39,262 nucleotides of DNA from JBIQKZ01 sp044464765 (GCA_044464765.1 JBIQKZ010000023.1:1-39262), one strand, 5' to 3'; positions 1 through 6,256 are shown, counted from the first letter of the stretch. Notes: a model not told the origin generated them from the sequence alone. A program made the numbers and translations.

Positions 1-50
1 TGGTGGTGGGTGCTACAGGGGTCGAACCTGTGACCTACGCCTTGTAAGGG
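1..50 (-). repeat. attL: attL: 3' half of tRNA-Val(UAC), left copy of 50-bp direct repeat
   Basis: Identical over 50 bp to 39213-39262. On the minus strand it reads from the anticodon loop (CTTACAA, anticodon TAC) through the T-arm (ACAGG-TTCGACC-CCTGT) and acceptor strand (AGCACCC, A73, CCA). The bases after position 50 do not continue the expected anticodon stem (ACGCC), so this copy is an orphan 3' half left by integration. The intact tRNA gene is restored at the right end. Exact 50-bp identity, tRNA homology and the adjacent integrase make this an att site; the crossover point within the repeat cannot be placed. Confidence 0.93.
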
Positions 51-107
51 TTTATGACATATATATATATCAACACCTTACGTAACCCACCTACTGAATT
101 TGCCGGC

Positions 108-131
108 CATCCGCCACCGTGCGGGCTTTTT
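108..131 (+). terminator. possible weak intrinsic terminator near attL
   Basis: CCGC (111-114) can pair with GCGG (121-124) around a six-base loop, followed by GC and a run of six T residues. It would end transcription entering from the left host flank ahead of the SOS-box gene. The stem is only 4-5 bp, so the call is tentative. Confidence 0.35.
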
Positions 132-144
132 TGTGCTAAAAACA

Positions 145-160
145 CTGTATATATTTACAG
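145..160 (+). promoter_or_regulatory. LexA (SOS) box
   Basis: CTGTATATATTTACAG matches the gamma/beta-proteobacterial LexA consensus CTGT-N8-ACAG with the typical alternating AT centre. It sits 14 bases upstream of the ATG at 174, so LexA bound here would block the promoter of that gene. The AT core overlaps a plausible -10 element (TATATT, 149-154). Confidence 0.75.
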
Positions 161-173
161 CATAGTAAGCACC

Positions 174-464
174 ATGAAGCGGCCTCCACTCACCCTCCCC
201 CAGTTGCGCGAAATCCAGCAACGCAACCTGCCCAACAAAGACGTCATGACGTTGCTGCGCGAGATCAAACGCTTGCATGAATTAGTGATCCACGCTGATT
301 TTTACGCACTCGAAATGCAAGCACGCGTGCCGGGAGCTGCCGAACACGATGCCACGGGGGTCATATTGCGCCGGCTGGCAAACGAGCCTTGTGCTGTGGA
401 GTATCGGCTGGAGCAGAGGGAGCGGGAAGCCAAGCTCAGTGTAATATCGTCGCCCGCCCAATAG
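174..464 (+). CDS. small SOS-controlled phage protein, unknown function
   Basis: Encodes 96 aa. I chose the ATG at 174 because the open frame upstream runs through the LexA box and the att-proximal AT-rich DNA. The predicted protein is helical and rich in charged residues (LPQLREIQQRNLPNKD, LLREIKRLHEL), with no membrane segment or signal peptide and no domain I recognise. It is the first gene inside attL and is transcribed away from it, a position often used by lysogenic-conversion genes. The LexA box implies expression on DNA damage, that is during induction. Function unknown; a role in induction or host takeover is only inference. Confidence 0.7.
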   Translation: MKRPPLTLPQLREIQQRNLPNKDVMTLLREIKRLHELVIHADFYALEMQARVPGAAEHDATGVILRRLANEPCAVEYRLEQREREAKLSVISSPAQ

Positions 465-501
465 GTTCACTTCTGACGCATCGCGGCCGGCAAATTAATG
501 C

Positions 502-529
502 TTGCCAATACCTACAATGTAGGTATAAT
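502..529 (+). promoter_or_regulatory. sigma70 promoter with internal palindromic operator
   Basis: A -35 TTGCCA (502-507) and a perfect -10 TATAAT (524-529) are separated by 16 bp. The spacer and -10 are covered by a perfect palindrome, ATACCTACA-A-TGTAGGTAT (508-526). A dimeric repressor bound there would exclude RNA polymerase. The HTH protein at 886-1332, last gene of the operon driven by this promoter, is the obvious candidate for autoregulation. Confidence 0.75.
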
Positions 530-586
530 AAGAACCGTGGATAGACCACAGCCGCGCCTCGGGATACAGGGGCCAAGGAAGACAAA

Positions 587-883
587 ATGCAAAATGCAAT
601 CAACCTCTTGAATGAAGCCACCAACAACGACTTGTACGACGCTGACTACGGCGGATGGATGGTCGGCGCAGAGGAAACTCACGAAACCATCGAGCAGTTT
701 GTTGAGTCGAGCCAAGGCTGGGCCGAAGCTTCCAGCGAACAGTATGGCGAAATTGCCGGCTTCAAGTTCGTTGTCTGGGCTGAAATGCAGGCCGCAAAGG
801 GCCAGCCGCGCCGCACGCTGTCGGTAATCGATCTGGGCGACGTGCGTATTGCCCTGGATGCTGACCTAACTGACTACGAGTAA
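587..883 (+). CDS. acidic small protein, first gene of operator-controlled operon
   Basis: Encodes 98 aa with 19 Asp/Glu against 5 Lys/Arg, so strongly acidic. No signal peptide or membrane segment is visible. It contains two short Trp-containing stretches (YGGWMVGAEETHETI, FKFVVWAEMQAAKG) and a C-terminal part likely to be beta-rich (TLSVIDLGDVRIALDAD). It is followed after two bases by the HTH gene at 886 and transcribed from the operator-controlled promoter at 502-529. I recognise no family. Small acidic protein plus downstream HTH autoregulator beyond the lysis genes is the layout of anti-CRISPR/aca pairs and some other anti-defence loci; this is inference from arrangement only. Confidence 0.8.
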   Translation: MQNAINLLNEATNNDLYDADYGGWMVGAEETHETIEQFVESSQGWAEASSEQYGEIAGFKFVVWAEMQAAKGQPRRTLSVIDLGDVRIALDADLTDYE

Positions 884-885
884 TC

Positions 886-1332
886 ATGGCGAATCACCCT
901 AACAGAGGGCCGAAAGGCCCTTCATCGAACCCTGAGCCCGCCCAGGTAAAGGCCGCGCGCGCCGCTACAGGCCTCACGCAAACGCAAGCCGCAGCGGTTG
1001 TCCATTCGACTATCAAGGCTTGGCAAACGTGGGAGGACGGCACGCGCCGCATGCCTCCGGGGCTGTGGGAGCTATTTCGAATCAAAACAGGTCAAGGAGA
1101 TGAAATGCTGAAAACAGACAATGCGGCCGTGGTAAATGACCAGCTTCTAGCTCATTTGGTTAGTGGAATTAAAGTGTGTCGTCAGGTCATGGCTGAAGAG
1201 AATCGCAGCGAAGCTGAGAAGCAATACTTTATCGGCGGTTTGGATGCCCTCGATATGTTGGCCCGCAGGTTTGCCGAGAGCGGCATCGTGGATCGCAAGC
1301 AGTTTCTGGAGGCGGTTGGCGTCACTGCTTGA
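886..1332 (+). CDS. XRE-like HTH regulator (candidate autorepressor)
   Basis: Encodes 148 aa. Residues about 20-70 form a Cro/CI-type helix-turn-helix of the type AARAATGLTQTQAAAVV, then AWQTWEDGTRRMPPGLWELF. The W-x-x-W-E-x-G signature occurs in phage regulators and in Aca-type repressors. The remaining ~80 residues are helical and may dimerise. It starts two bases after the acidic 98-aa gene, so they are cotranscribed, and a UUCG-loop terminator follows at 1406-1428. Likely role: repressor of its own operon through the 19-bp palindrome at 508-526. Family call is firm for an HTH; the specific target is inferred. Confidence 0.85.
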   Translation: MANHPNRGPKGPSSNPEPAQVKAARAATGLTQTQAAAVVHSTIKAWQTWEDGTRRMPPGLWELFRIKTGQGDEMLKTDNAAVVNDQLLAHLVSGIKVCRQVMAEENRSEAEKQYFIGGLDALDMLARRFAESGIVDRKQFLEAVGVTA

Positions 1333-1405
1333 TCCTGATAGAATCGTCTTTGCACACTTAGAGGTTACGTTAGTTCCAGCCAGTGCGCATATCCTAATCA
1401 GACGA

Positions 1406-1428
1406 GCCGTCCTTCGGGGCGGCTTTTC
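1406..1428 (+). terminator. intrinsic terminator with UUCG tetraloop
   Basis: GCCGTCC (1406-1412) pairs with GGGCGGC (1417-1423) around TTCG, followed by TTTTCTATTT. It ends the 587-1332 operon and separates it from the convergent lysis cassette. Confidence 0.8.
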
Positions 1429-1928
1429 TATTTGCGTAAGCTATCGAACGACCGCTCACACGTCAGCCCCGCTATTCTGGCCTGATCGGCGTACTCAGCC
1501 AGCTGTCCTGCAACATCGAGAGCCCCATCGAGCATGTGGGCAAGCATATCGATGGCGGCTCCGGTTGACGGGCCTCCGTCGGCAAGGGCGGGATGGCGGC
1601 TTCTTGCGTCGGCAAGTAGCGTATCGATTCGCTCGCGCAGCCAGAGCAAAGAAGCAGCGCGGGAATCAGCATCGGCACGCGCTGCCGCAGCAATTTGAAT
1701 GGCCTCATTACTTGTTTTCTCCAGTTCGGCGAAACGCCGTTGCTCTTCATTACGCGCCGCTTGCACCGACTCAACAACGGCCTGGGCCTGTTGCTCGAGA
1801 AGCGACGCATGCGCCGCCTCAATACGGGCCTGCTTGGCACCGTGGCGCCATTCCTGCGCAGTCCAAGCGGACACAACACCTAACGCCACAGCCACGACGA
1901 TGGCAATCAATTCAGTGCGGCCAAACAT
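1428..1928 (-). CDS. Rz: Rz-like inner-membrane spanin (DUF2514-like)
   Basis: Encodes 166 aa with one N-terminal membrane anchor (LIAIVVAVALGVVSAW) followed by a long periplasmic helical/coiled-coil segment rich in Ala, Glu and Arg. This is the i-spanin layout: inner-membrane anchor, periplasmic rod that pairs with the outer-membrane lipoprotein Rz1 to fuse the membranes at lysis. A proline-rich lipoprotein is nested in another frame inside it (1472-1708), the classic Rz/Rz1 arrangement. It overlaps the end of the endolysin gene by 22 bp, and lies last in the lysis operon. Confidence 0.85.
   Translation of the reverse strand: MFGRTELIAIVVAVALGVVSAWTAQEWRHGAKQARIEAAHASLLEQQAQAVVESVQAARNEEQRRFAELEKTSNEAIQIAAAARADADSRAASLLWLRERIDTLLADARSRHPALADGGPSTGAAIDMLAHMLDGALDVAGQLAEYADQARIAGLTCERSFDSLRK
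1472..1708 (-). CDS. Rz1: Rz1-like outer-membrane lipoprotein spanin, nested in Rz
   Basis: Encodes about 78 aa in a different frame wholly inside Rz. From Met at 1708 it shows a basic N-terminus, a hydrophobic stretch MLIPALLLCSGC with a lipobox-like Cys, then a proline-rich mature part (LPTQEAAIPPLPTEARQPEPP). These are the features of o-spanins such as lambda Rz1. A second start 12 codons in (MLIPALLL) would give a shorter signal. The lipobox is imperfect (C-S-G-C), so lipidation should be considered likely rather than certain. Confidence 0.7.
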   Translation of the reverse strand: MRPFKLLRQRVPMLIPALLLCSGCASESIRYLPTQEAAIPPLPTEARQPEPPSICLPTCSMGLSMLQDSWLSTPIRPE

Positions 1929-2431
1929 TTCTTGCTCTCTTCGATGCGCCGGTTATGAAGGCCCTGGTAAAAATTGGGTCCAACGTTCGACCAGTTAGGG
2001 CTGCCGTCCGGCTTAAAGGCCAGCAAGCTGCACCCCCGCGCAATCTCCCCAGCATTGATCGCCGCCACCGATTCGCTCGCGCACGTCCTGGGCCAACCGA
2101 AGTTATGTGCATGGCTCGTCAGCATGTCCCACACGCCTTGCGGCACAGCGACTTTGATGCACTTTTGCAGCTCGCGTTGCGTCTCGATGACGATTCGCTC
2201 TTCCTCTTCTCGGCATTTCTCGGGCGACCAGCGCTCGCCCACGACGACCGGGTACTGACTGGTGTAGCGAGTAATGCCTTTGCAGACCGTGGGAAGCCCG
2301 CCGGCCAACTTGTCGGCATACACCACGTACTGATCCTGACCTTCCCAGCGCCCCAAAAAGTCCATAAGCGAAGGGCTTGCCGCCAACACTGTTACGCCGC
2401 TGATGAACAGGTAGGTGAGTTTGCGTTTCAT
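1907..2431 (-). CDS. endolysin, GH24 lysozyme (SAR-type)
   Basis: Encodes 174 aa, a muramidase that cuts the MurNAc-GlcNAc bond of peptidoglycan. The N-terminus MKRKLTYLFISGVTVLAASP is a weakly hydrophobic signal-anchor-release-like segment. The GH24 catalytic triad is visible as Glu30 (GRWEG), Asp40 (YVVYAD) and Thr48 (GGLPTV). Cys residues in the body (VCKG, KC, TC, GC, KC) allow the disulphide control known for SAR endolysins. Its ATG overlaps the TGA of the holin-like gene (ATGA), so the two are translationally coupled. Confidence 0.9.
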   Translation of the reverse strand: MKRKLTYLFISGVTVLAASPSLMDFLGRWEGQDQYVVYADKLAGGLPTVCKGITRYTSQYPVVVGERWSPEKCREEEERIVIETQRELQKCIKVAVPQGVWDMLTSHAHNFGWPRTCASESVAAINAGEIARGCSLLAFKPDGSPNWSNVGPNFYQGLHNRRIEESKKCLAALN

Positions 2432-2688
2432 CTTCCGAGTCCTTTAAGCGCCGTCCATGCCCCGGCAATCGCGGCCACGGCTGCCGCGATGTAGCCGATA
2501 GGTCTGGCCAGACGACCAATGCCTTGCAGCACTTTGAATCCGCCTGATAGCGCTTTGAACATCTCCACGACCTCGGCCGTGTCACAGCGAATCTGCTTGA
2601 TGTCCTGGCTCATTTCCTTGTCACGTTGCTCGGCTTGGTCCTGGCGCTTGACCAGCTCCAGAAATTCTTCACGGCTGACGTCGCTCAT
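2428..2688 (-). CDS. holin-like small membrane protein
   Basis: Encodes 86 aa from the ATG at 2688 (MSDVSREEF); the longer open frame runs into a terminator hairpin and is not credible. The N-terminal two thirds is charged and helical (coiled-coil like). One hydrophobic segment, IGYIAAAVAAIAGAWTAL, lies near the C-terminus. This layout resembles XhlA-type holin partners. Position immediately before and overlapping the endolysin supports a role in endolysin release or membrane depolarisation. Specific family assignment is tentative. Confidence 0.7.
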   Translation of the reverse strand: MSDVSREEFLELVKRQDQAEQRDKEMSQDIKQIRCDTAEVVEMFKALSGGFKVLQGIGRLARPIGYIAAAVAAIAGAWTALKGLGR

Positions 2689-2707
2689 GTCGTCGTTCCT
2701 TTGGACG

Positions 2708-2728
2708 TAAAAAAGCCCCTCTCGGGGC
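2708..2728 (-). terminator. intrinsic terminator between tail fibre region and lysis genes
   Basis: On the minus strand GCCCC-GAGA-GGGGC is followed by TTTTTTA (plus-strand A run 2709-2714). It would stop leftward late transcription before the lysis genes unless polymerase is antiterminated. Confidence 0.75.
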
Positions 2729-2755
2729 CATTTGGTAGATATGGGCCTTTTGCCC

Positions 2756-3763
2756 ATGAAAAATGTTCGACAACAGCGCCTAAAAAAGCAGGCGCCGACG
2801 CTATCCGTAGCCCTTGCTCGCTACGTCGCCGAAGTAGCAAAGCCCGGCTCACGCAAACAAGCCCACAGCCTGCGACGCATCTGGTCAGCCACGCGGCTGG
2901 GCAACCGAAGCATTGCCGCCATCAACCACCACGAACTGCAAGGCCTGGTCGACGAATGGCTAATCTCCCTAGCTGCATCAACCATCTGCCGGCGCTTCGC
3001 CGTCATCAGCCACATGTACAACGTAGCCAAGAAGCTGTGGGCCCTGCCCTGGCTCGAGAACCCTGTCAGCCTGGTGCTACTGCCCGCCGTCGACGACGCG
3101 CGGGATCGACGTATCTTTGACCGCATATCGCTACGCGGCGTGCCTGCGGATGAATGCCCTCGATCTGAACTGGACTGGATACTGAATGCCACCCGTTCAA
3201 AACAGCTGCCCACCATCGTGCACCTAGCTGTTGAGACGGGCATGCGACGTGGCGAGATAGCAGGCATCAGACGAGAACACATCGATTTGACCGCAGGCTG
3301 GATATACTTACCCAAGACGAAGAATGGCAGCTCGCGATATGTGCCGCTGTCGCCCTGGGCCAAATACGTATTGCGCCTATACGTCTACGACAAACCCAGA
3401 CGTGGCCGCATTTTCGGAATGGACCCCGACGCCATCACTAAAACATGGATACGAGCCGTGCGAATGGCTAAGGCCAACTACGAGGCCTTGTGCACCAAGT
3501 ACCGGCGCCGGTCACAGCCAGCTTACTTCTACGACCTACGTTTTCACGACCTGCGACATGAGGCCACAAGCCGCTTGGCCAAGGTGCTACAAATCCACGA
3601 ACTGGCCAAAGTCACCGGGCATAAGGACACTCGCATGTTGCTTCGCTATTACCACCCTCGCGGCGGTGAGCTCGCGCAGAAGATTGCCCGTAGCGACATG
3701 GGCCGTAAGCAGATCGAGCACATCAAGATTCTGGTTGCTCGGGAGGATCGGCTGGCGGCATAG
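2756..3763 (+). CDS. tyrosine recombinase, candidate shufflonase for the tail fibre
   Basis: Encodes 335 aa from ATG 2756 (MKNVRQQRLKK); TTG 2732 and ATG 2741 are alternatives. The N-terminal half is a SAM-like core-binding domain. The catalytic domain shows Arg in ETGMRRGEIAGIR, Lys in LPKTKNGSSRYVPL, His-x-x-Arg in FHDLRHEATSR, His in VTGHKD and Tyr in LRYYHPRG, so all active-site residues are present. It is on the opposite strand from the late genes and lies about 0.7 kb from three copies of an 18-bp repeat that bound alternative fibre C-termini. It is 34 kb from the other integrase at attR. This resembles Rci of R64-type shufflons. It could instead be a decayed second integrase, but no att site is next to it. 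Its 3' end overlaps the convergent gene at 3723 by 41 bp. Confidence 0.85.
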   Translation: MKNVRQQRLKKQAPTLSVALARYVAEVAKPGSRKQAHSLRRIWSATRLGNRSIAAINHHELQGLVDEWLISLAASTICRRFAVISHMYNVAKKLWALPWLENPVSLVLLPAVDDARDRRIFDRISLRGVPADECPRSELDWILNATRSKQLPTIVHLAVETGMRRGEIAGIRREHIDLTAGWIYLPKTKNGSSRYVPLSPWAKYVLRLYVYDKPRRGRIFGMDPDAITKTWIRAVRMAKANYEALCTKYRRRSQPAYFYDLRFHDLRHEATSRLAKVLQIHELAKVTGHKDTRMLLRYYHPRGGELAQKIARSDMGRKQIEHIKILVAREDRLAA

Positions 3764-4157
3764 CCCAGACAATTGCATCGAGATCGGCTTGGGCGGTGGG
3801 GCTGGCCAGGTCGATCGCCCTGATCTGATCCTCCAGCCGCTGACGGTAACCAGCCACGTCAGCCGAAATGACCTCAAATGCAGCGACTTTGGCCACGACT
3901 CGCCCGAGAAATTCGAGTCGATCCATCTTGCGCTTCGCGGCCGCCCTGTCACACCATGGAGTCGCGGCCGCCGGATCGGCAAGGTACGCCTTAGCTTCCG
4001 CCTGCTGAGTGGGCCAGGTCTCCCGCTCAAACGATGGATACCCTTCCAAATACTGGTCGACCTCGCCCTGCGATTTTGAATTGATCTGCGCAAGCTTTGC
4101 TTCCACTGCAGACCGGAGTTTGTCTTCGGCCGTGATGATTTTGCTGTAGTCGATCAT
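3723..4157 (-). CDS. tail fibre-associated protein, probable assembly chaperone
   Basis: Encodes 144 aa, helical and charged, with YPSFERETWPTQQAEAKAYL followed by a TPWCDRAAAKRKMDR segment. That pattern occurs in small proteins encoded just after tail fibre genes in gamma/beta-proteobacterial phages (DUF4376-like), which are thought to help fibres fold. It is the last gene of the fibre unit and starts where the 102-aa gene stops. Its 3' end overlaps the recombinase gene convergently. Function is inferred from pattern and position. Confidence 0.7.
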   Translation of the reverse strand: MIDYSKIITAEDKLRSAVEAKLAQINSKSQGEVDQYLEGYPSFERETWPTQQAEAKAYLADPAAATPWCDRAAAKRKMDRLEFLGRVVAKVAAFEVISADVAGYRQRLEDQIRAIDLASPTAQADLDAIVWAMPPADPPEQPES

Positions 4158-4465
4158 TACTCCACCTCCGGCTCTTTGATAACAGGCAGGTCAATGGGCC
4201 CATTGGGCGGGTCGATGATGTCGGCCAGGACATCGTGAAATACAGACCGCTGGATCGGCAGCAGCAACGTAATGTGCAACACGCCCTCGGCGTCACGCTC
4301 GACCGGCCCGACGATCCATTGACAATCGATTGCGTCGGCAGGCAGCGTATCGCCCGCCTCCAGCGGCCCGAAGTCGTAGAGCTCGTCGTTGATCGTCAAG
4401 ACGTCGCCCGCGCGCGACAGGCGCAGCGTGTCCTGCCGATATTGAGGTATCAGCTTAATTTGCAT
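4157..4465 (-). CDS. tail fibre-region protein, unknown function
   Basis: Encodes 102 aa, beta-rich and acidic (LTINDELYDFGPLEAGDTLPADAI, VGPVERDAEGVLHITLLLP). I recognise the type as a small conserved protein beside phage tail fibre genes, with no biochemical function known to me. It lies directly downstream of the invertible segment (site C ends 26 bases upstream of its ATG). Leftward transcripts must therefore cross the switch region to reach it. Confidence 0.65.
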   Translation of the reverse strand: MQIKLIPQYRQDTLRLSRAGDVLTINDELYDFGPLEAGDTLPADAIDCQWIVGPVERDAEGVLHITLLLPIQRSVFHDVLADIIDPPNGPIDLPVIKEPEVE

Positions 4466-4491
4466 GGGTATTCCTATGGGTTAATGGGGTC

Positions 4492-4540
4492 GCAGTGTCG
4501 TTGGGACGGTATCTCAATCCGGAGGGATTCCGACCGGGGC
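4492..4540 (+). repeat. inversion site C (49-bp arm, core 4493-4510)
   Basis: The 49 bases are the exact reverse complement of 5224-5272. The first 18, CAGTGTCGTTGGGACGGT, also occur inverted inside the expressed tail fibre gene (5649-5666). The repeat begins a silent fibre C-terminal cassette on the plus strand. Orientation is opposite to sites A and B, as needed for inversion rather than deletion. Confidence 0.85.
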
Positions 4541-4865
4541 TTTGGTCCAGCGTGGCAACAACGCCAACGGACAATTCTGGAGATTCGCCGGTGGCATGCA
4601 GATTTGTGTGCTCCCACCACAAGACGTATCGTTCAGCGAATCCACGCTGCATAATTTGGGATGGACGTTTCCAGCCGGGTTTTCCAGTGCTCCCGCCGTG
4701 TCGATCAGCGGCGCGGCTAGATATGGAGCTGCAATCATTGCAGGCTGCACCCCTGCCACATACAACCATTCGGCAGGGTTCGTGTCTCTGACATGGCGCA
4801 GTACCGCACTCATCGATAACATCCGGGAAGCCTCTGCCATTGCTACTGGACCATGGCATGGCTAA
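4497..4865 (+). CDS. silent tail fibre C-terminal cassette 1 (no start codon of its own)
   Basis: The frame is open from the recombination core to TAA at 4863-4865, giving about 122 residues beginning VVGTVSQSGGIPTGALVQRG. It matches the expressed fibre in order: VVGTV, QSGG, PTGAL, NANGQFWRFAGG against NSNGEFWKFAGG, and TFPAGFSSAP against TFPVGFSSSR. It ends GPWHG, comparable to GRWYN in the expressed copy. It has no promoter or N-terminal domain, so it is silent in this orientation. An inversion between sites A and C would fuse it in frame to the fibre N-terminus. Confidence 0.8.
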   Translation, partial: VVGTVSQSGGIPTGALVQRGNNANGQFWRFAGGMQICVLPPQDVSFSESTLHNLGWTFPAGFSSAPAVSISGAARYGAAIIAGCTPATYNHSAGFVSLTWRSTALIDNIREASAIATGPWHG

Positions 4866-4892
4866 CTTACATGCGCCAAAACTCTGTGCTGG

Positions 4893-5267
4893 TCAACCAT
4901 GCCAAAGCCCAAACGCAGTCACAAAACCCGAAGGGTTAGAAGAGCCTGAGATATCAACACCGTTGTTCGCCGCCAAGCTAACGGTGTATCCGGAGACCGA
5001 ACCCGAAGAGGATTCCATGACTGCATCTCTCAGCCCGGCCGAAAGCGCCCCGTATGAAAAAGTGAGTCCAAGAAGTGTAGAGAAATTGGCAGCGAATGAT
5101 CCGCTCGCATTTTTAATGTGACTCGCCCCGCCCGATTCCAGCGTTATCGCCGCCATGCAAATCTGAAAGCCCGCTGCATTTCGAATGGCTTGGCCGTTGG
5201 AATTGGAGATGATCTGCCAGGCGGCCCCGGTCGGAATCCCTCCGGATTGAGATACCGTCCCAACGAC
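4893..5267 (-). CDS. silent tail fibre C-terminal cassette 2 (no start codon of its own)
   Basis: Open frame of about 124 residues from the site B core (VVGTVSQSGGIPTGAAWQII) to TGA at 4893-4895. It shares the start motif and SNSNGQ, GGFQIC-like and C-terminal GLWHG features with the other two ends, but the middle (Ser/Ala-rich, TLESGGASHIKNASGSFA) is distinct. It lies in the same direction as the expressed fibre, just behind its stop, so it lacks a start. It becomes expressible only after inversion at B/C followed by A/C. Its stop lies 27 bp from that of convergent cassette 1. Confidence 0.78.
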   Translation of the reverse strand, partial: VVGTVSQSGGIPTGAAWQIISNSNGQAIRNAAGFQICMAAITLESGGASHIKNASGSFAANFSTLLGLTFSYGALSAGLRDAVMESSSGSVSGYTVSLAANNGVDISGSSNPSGFVTAFGLWHG

Positions 5268-5272
5268 ACTGC
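5224..5272 (-). repeat. inversion site B (49-bp arm, core 5254-5271)
   Basis: Exact 49-bp inverted partner of 4492-4540. It directly follows the TGA of the expressed fibre (5273-5275), so the expressed cassette ends at the site boundary. It has the same orientation as site A, which would give deletion if A and B recombined; B with C gives inversion of 4492-5272. Confidence 0.85.
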
Positions 5273-5986
5273 TCAGTTATACCAGCGGCCCACTGCTAAA
5301 TAGAAGAAAGGCGCAACATCTCCCGACGAAAACGTTTGTCCTGAAATGGCATTGAAGCGGCAATAGCAACCACTGCCCGAAACCGAGACGACTGTCGTTG
5401 CGCCGATTTTATTGCGCACTGGATCGCTGTTTGAGATTTCAGCTAACGGAATGACGATAGGACGGCTGGAAGAAAACCCTACGGGGAACGTCACTTCTGC
5501 CTGTAGCAACAAGGGCTGTGCATAGGCTACGGTTTGGGCGAAAAGATTTCTGCAAATGCATAGCCCGCCCGCAAATTTCCAAAACTCTCCGTTTGAGTTA
5601 GAACCATATTCGAACAATGCGCCGGTTGGAGCCCCGCCGCTTTGGCCCACCGTCCCAACGACACTGTCACGGCCATATAGAGGTGCAGAGCCGATGGCGT
5701 CGAGGAACGCTGCGTTGCCAAACGATTGCAACGCAGGGCCTATTTCTACCCACGCCGTATTCGCAGCATTGCGCCGACGCAGGAGGGCCGGGCTCACAGA
5801 AATATCGATCCAGGCCTGGTACGCGACCGGTTCGGGCGGTGGTGTGGCCGAGATAGTCTCGATCATGCTCCCGAGCTGCGCCAGGAAGTCGTTGTACTGG
5901 GTGAACGCCGCGCGCGGCGACATGCCTTTGCGGCCATTCGGCTGGGGCGTGTCTACGTCAACTTCGAAAAGCGAAAAGTCAGCCAT
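5273..5986 (-). CDS. tail fibre / receptor-binding protein with switchable C-terminus
   Basis: Encodes 237 aa. The N-terminal ~105 residues (MADFSLFEVDVDTPQPNGRK) are the fixed part, presumably binding the tail tip. From VVGTVGQSGGAPTGALFEYG onward lies the exchangeable C-terminal domain (NSNGEFWKFAGGLCIC, TFPVGFSSSRP, ending GRWYN). The junction is the 18-bp site at 5649-5666. Two alternative C-termini lie downstream in opposite orientations. C-terminal exchange with a conserved lead sequence is known from Mu, P1 and pilV shufflons, where it changes receptor range. Short for a fibre, so it probably decorates the tip or a baseplate protein. Confidence 0.88.
   Translation of the reverse strand: MADFSLFEVDVDTPQPNGRKGMSPRAAFTQYNDFLAQLGSMIETISATPPPEPVAYQAWIDISVSPALLRRRNAANTAWVEIGPALQSFGNAAFLDAIGSAPLYGRDSVVGTVGQSGGAPTGALFEYGSNSNGEFWKFAGGLCICRNLFAQTVAYAQPLLLQAEVTFPVGFSSSRPIVIPLAEISNSDPVRNKIGATTVVSVSGSGCYCRFNAISGQTFSSGDVAPFFYLAVGRWYN
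5649..5666 (-). repeat. inversion site A inside the fibre gene (18-bp core)
   Basis: ACCGTCCCAACGACACTG on the plus strand is identical to the cores at 5254-5271 (same orientation) and 4493-4510 (opposite). It encodes the conserved SVVGT part of the fibre. Similarity beyond the 18 bp is only at protein level, which defines the likely minimal recombination site. Confidence 0.85.
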
Positions 5987-6200
5987 TATCTAACTCCTGC
6001 GTGTCGGGCTGCCCCAAAACACTGGCGGCCTGCTCACGCAACTCAGCCAGTTCTTTTTGCAGCGGCTCACTGACACGCTGGCCGTACTCGCTGACGATCA
6101 TTTGCAATCGGGCTGTCAGGCCGTTGATCAGTTCGAAGGTCAGGCGATTGCCCTGGTTTTGAGTCAGAATCTGATGTATTTGCTGTTGTGCTTCTTGCAT
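5979..6200 (-). CDS. small helical tail-region protein
   Basis: Encodes 73 aa, Gln/Glu-rich and predicted all-helical (MQEAQQQIHQILTQNQG, EPLQKELAELREQAASV). It overlaps the start of the tail fibre gene by 8 bp and follows an intrinsic terminator at 6213-6236. No family recognised. It may be a fibre adaptor or trimerisation helper, which is only a guess from position. Confidence 0.65.
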   Translation of the reverse strand: MQEAQQQIHQILTQNQGNRLTFELINGLTARLQMIVSEYGQRVSEPLQKELAELREQAASVLGQPDTQELDNG

Positions 6201-6212
6201 GGCGAGAATCCA

Positions 6213-6236
6213 TTAAAAAAGCCCCTCGAAAGGGGC
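6213..6236 (-). terminator. intrinsic terminator between tail tip genes and fibre unit
   Basis: Minus strand GCCCCT-TTCG-AGGGGC followed by TTTTTT. It separates the 6257-6991 gene from the fibre unit. Confidence 0.8.
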
Positions 6237-6256
6237 TTAGGTTGAGTCGTGGATGT

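Noticed and set aside
1163..2494. 443-aa plus-strand open frame across the lysis genes
   Set aside because: Crosses a terminator and the opposite strands of Rz, endolysin and holin; composition is that of a GC-rich shadow frame.
2756..3763. Remnant of a second integrated phage
   Set aside because: The gene is full length with all catalytic residues and there is no second att repeat or duplicated phage genes around it; the inversion sites nearby give a better explanation.
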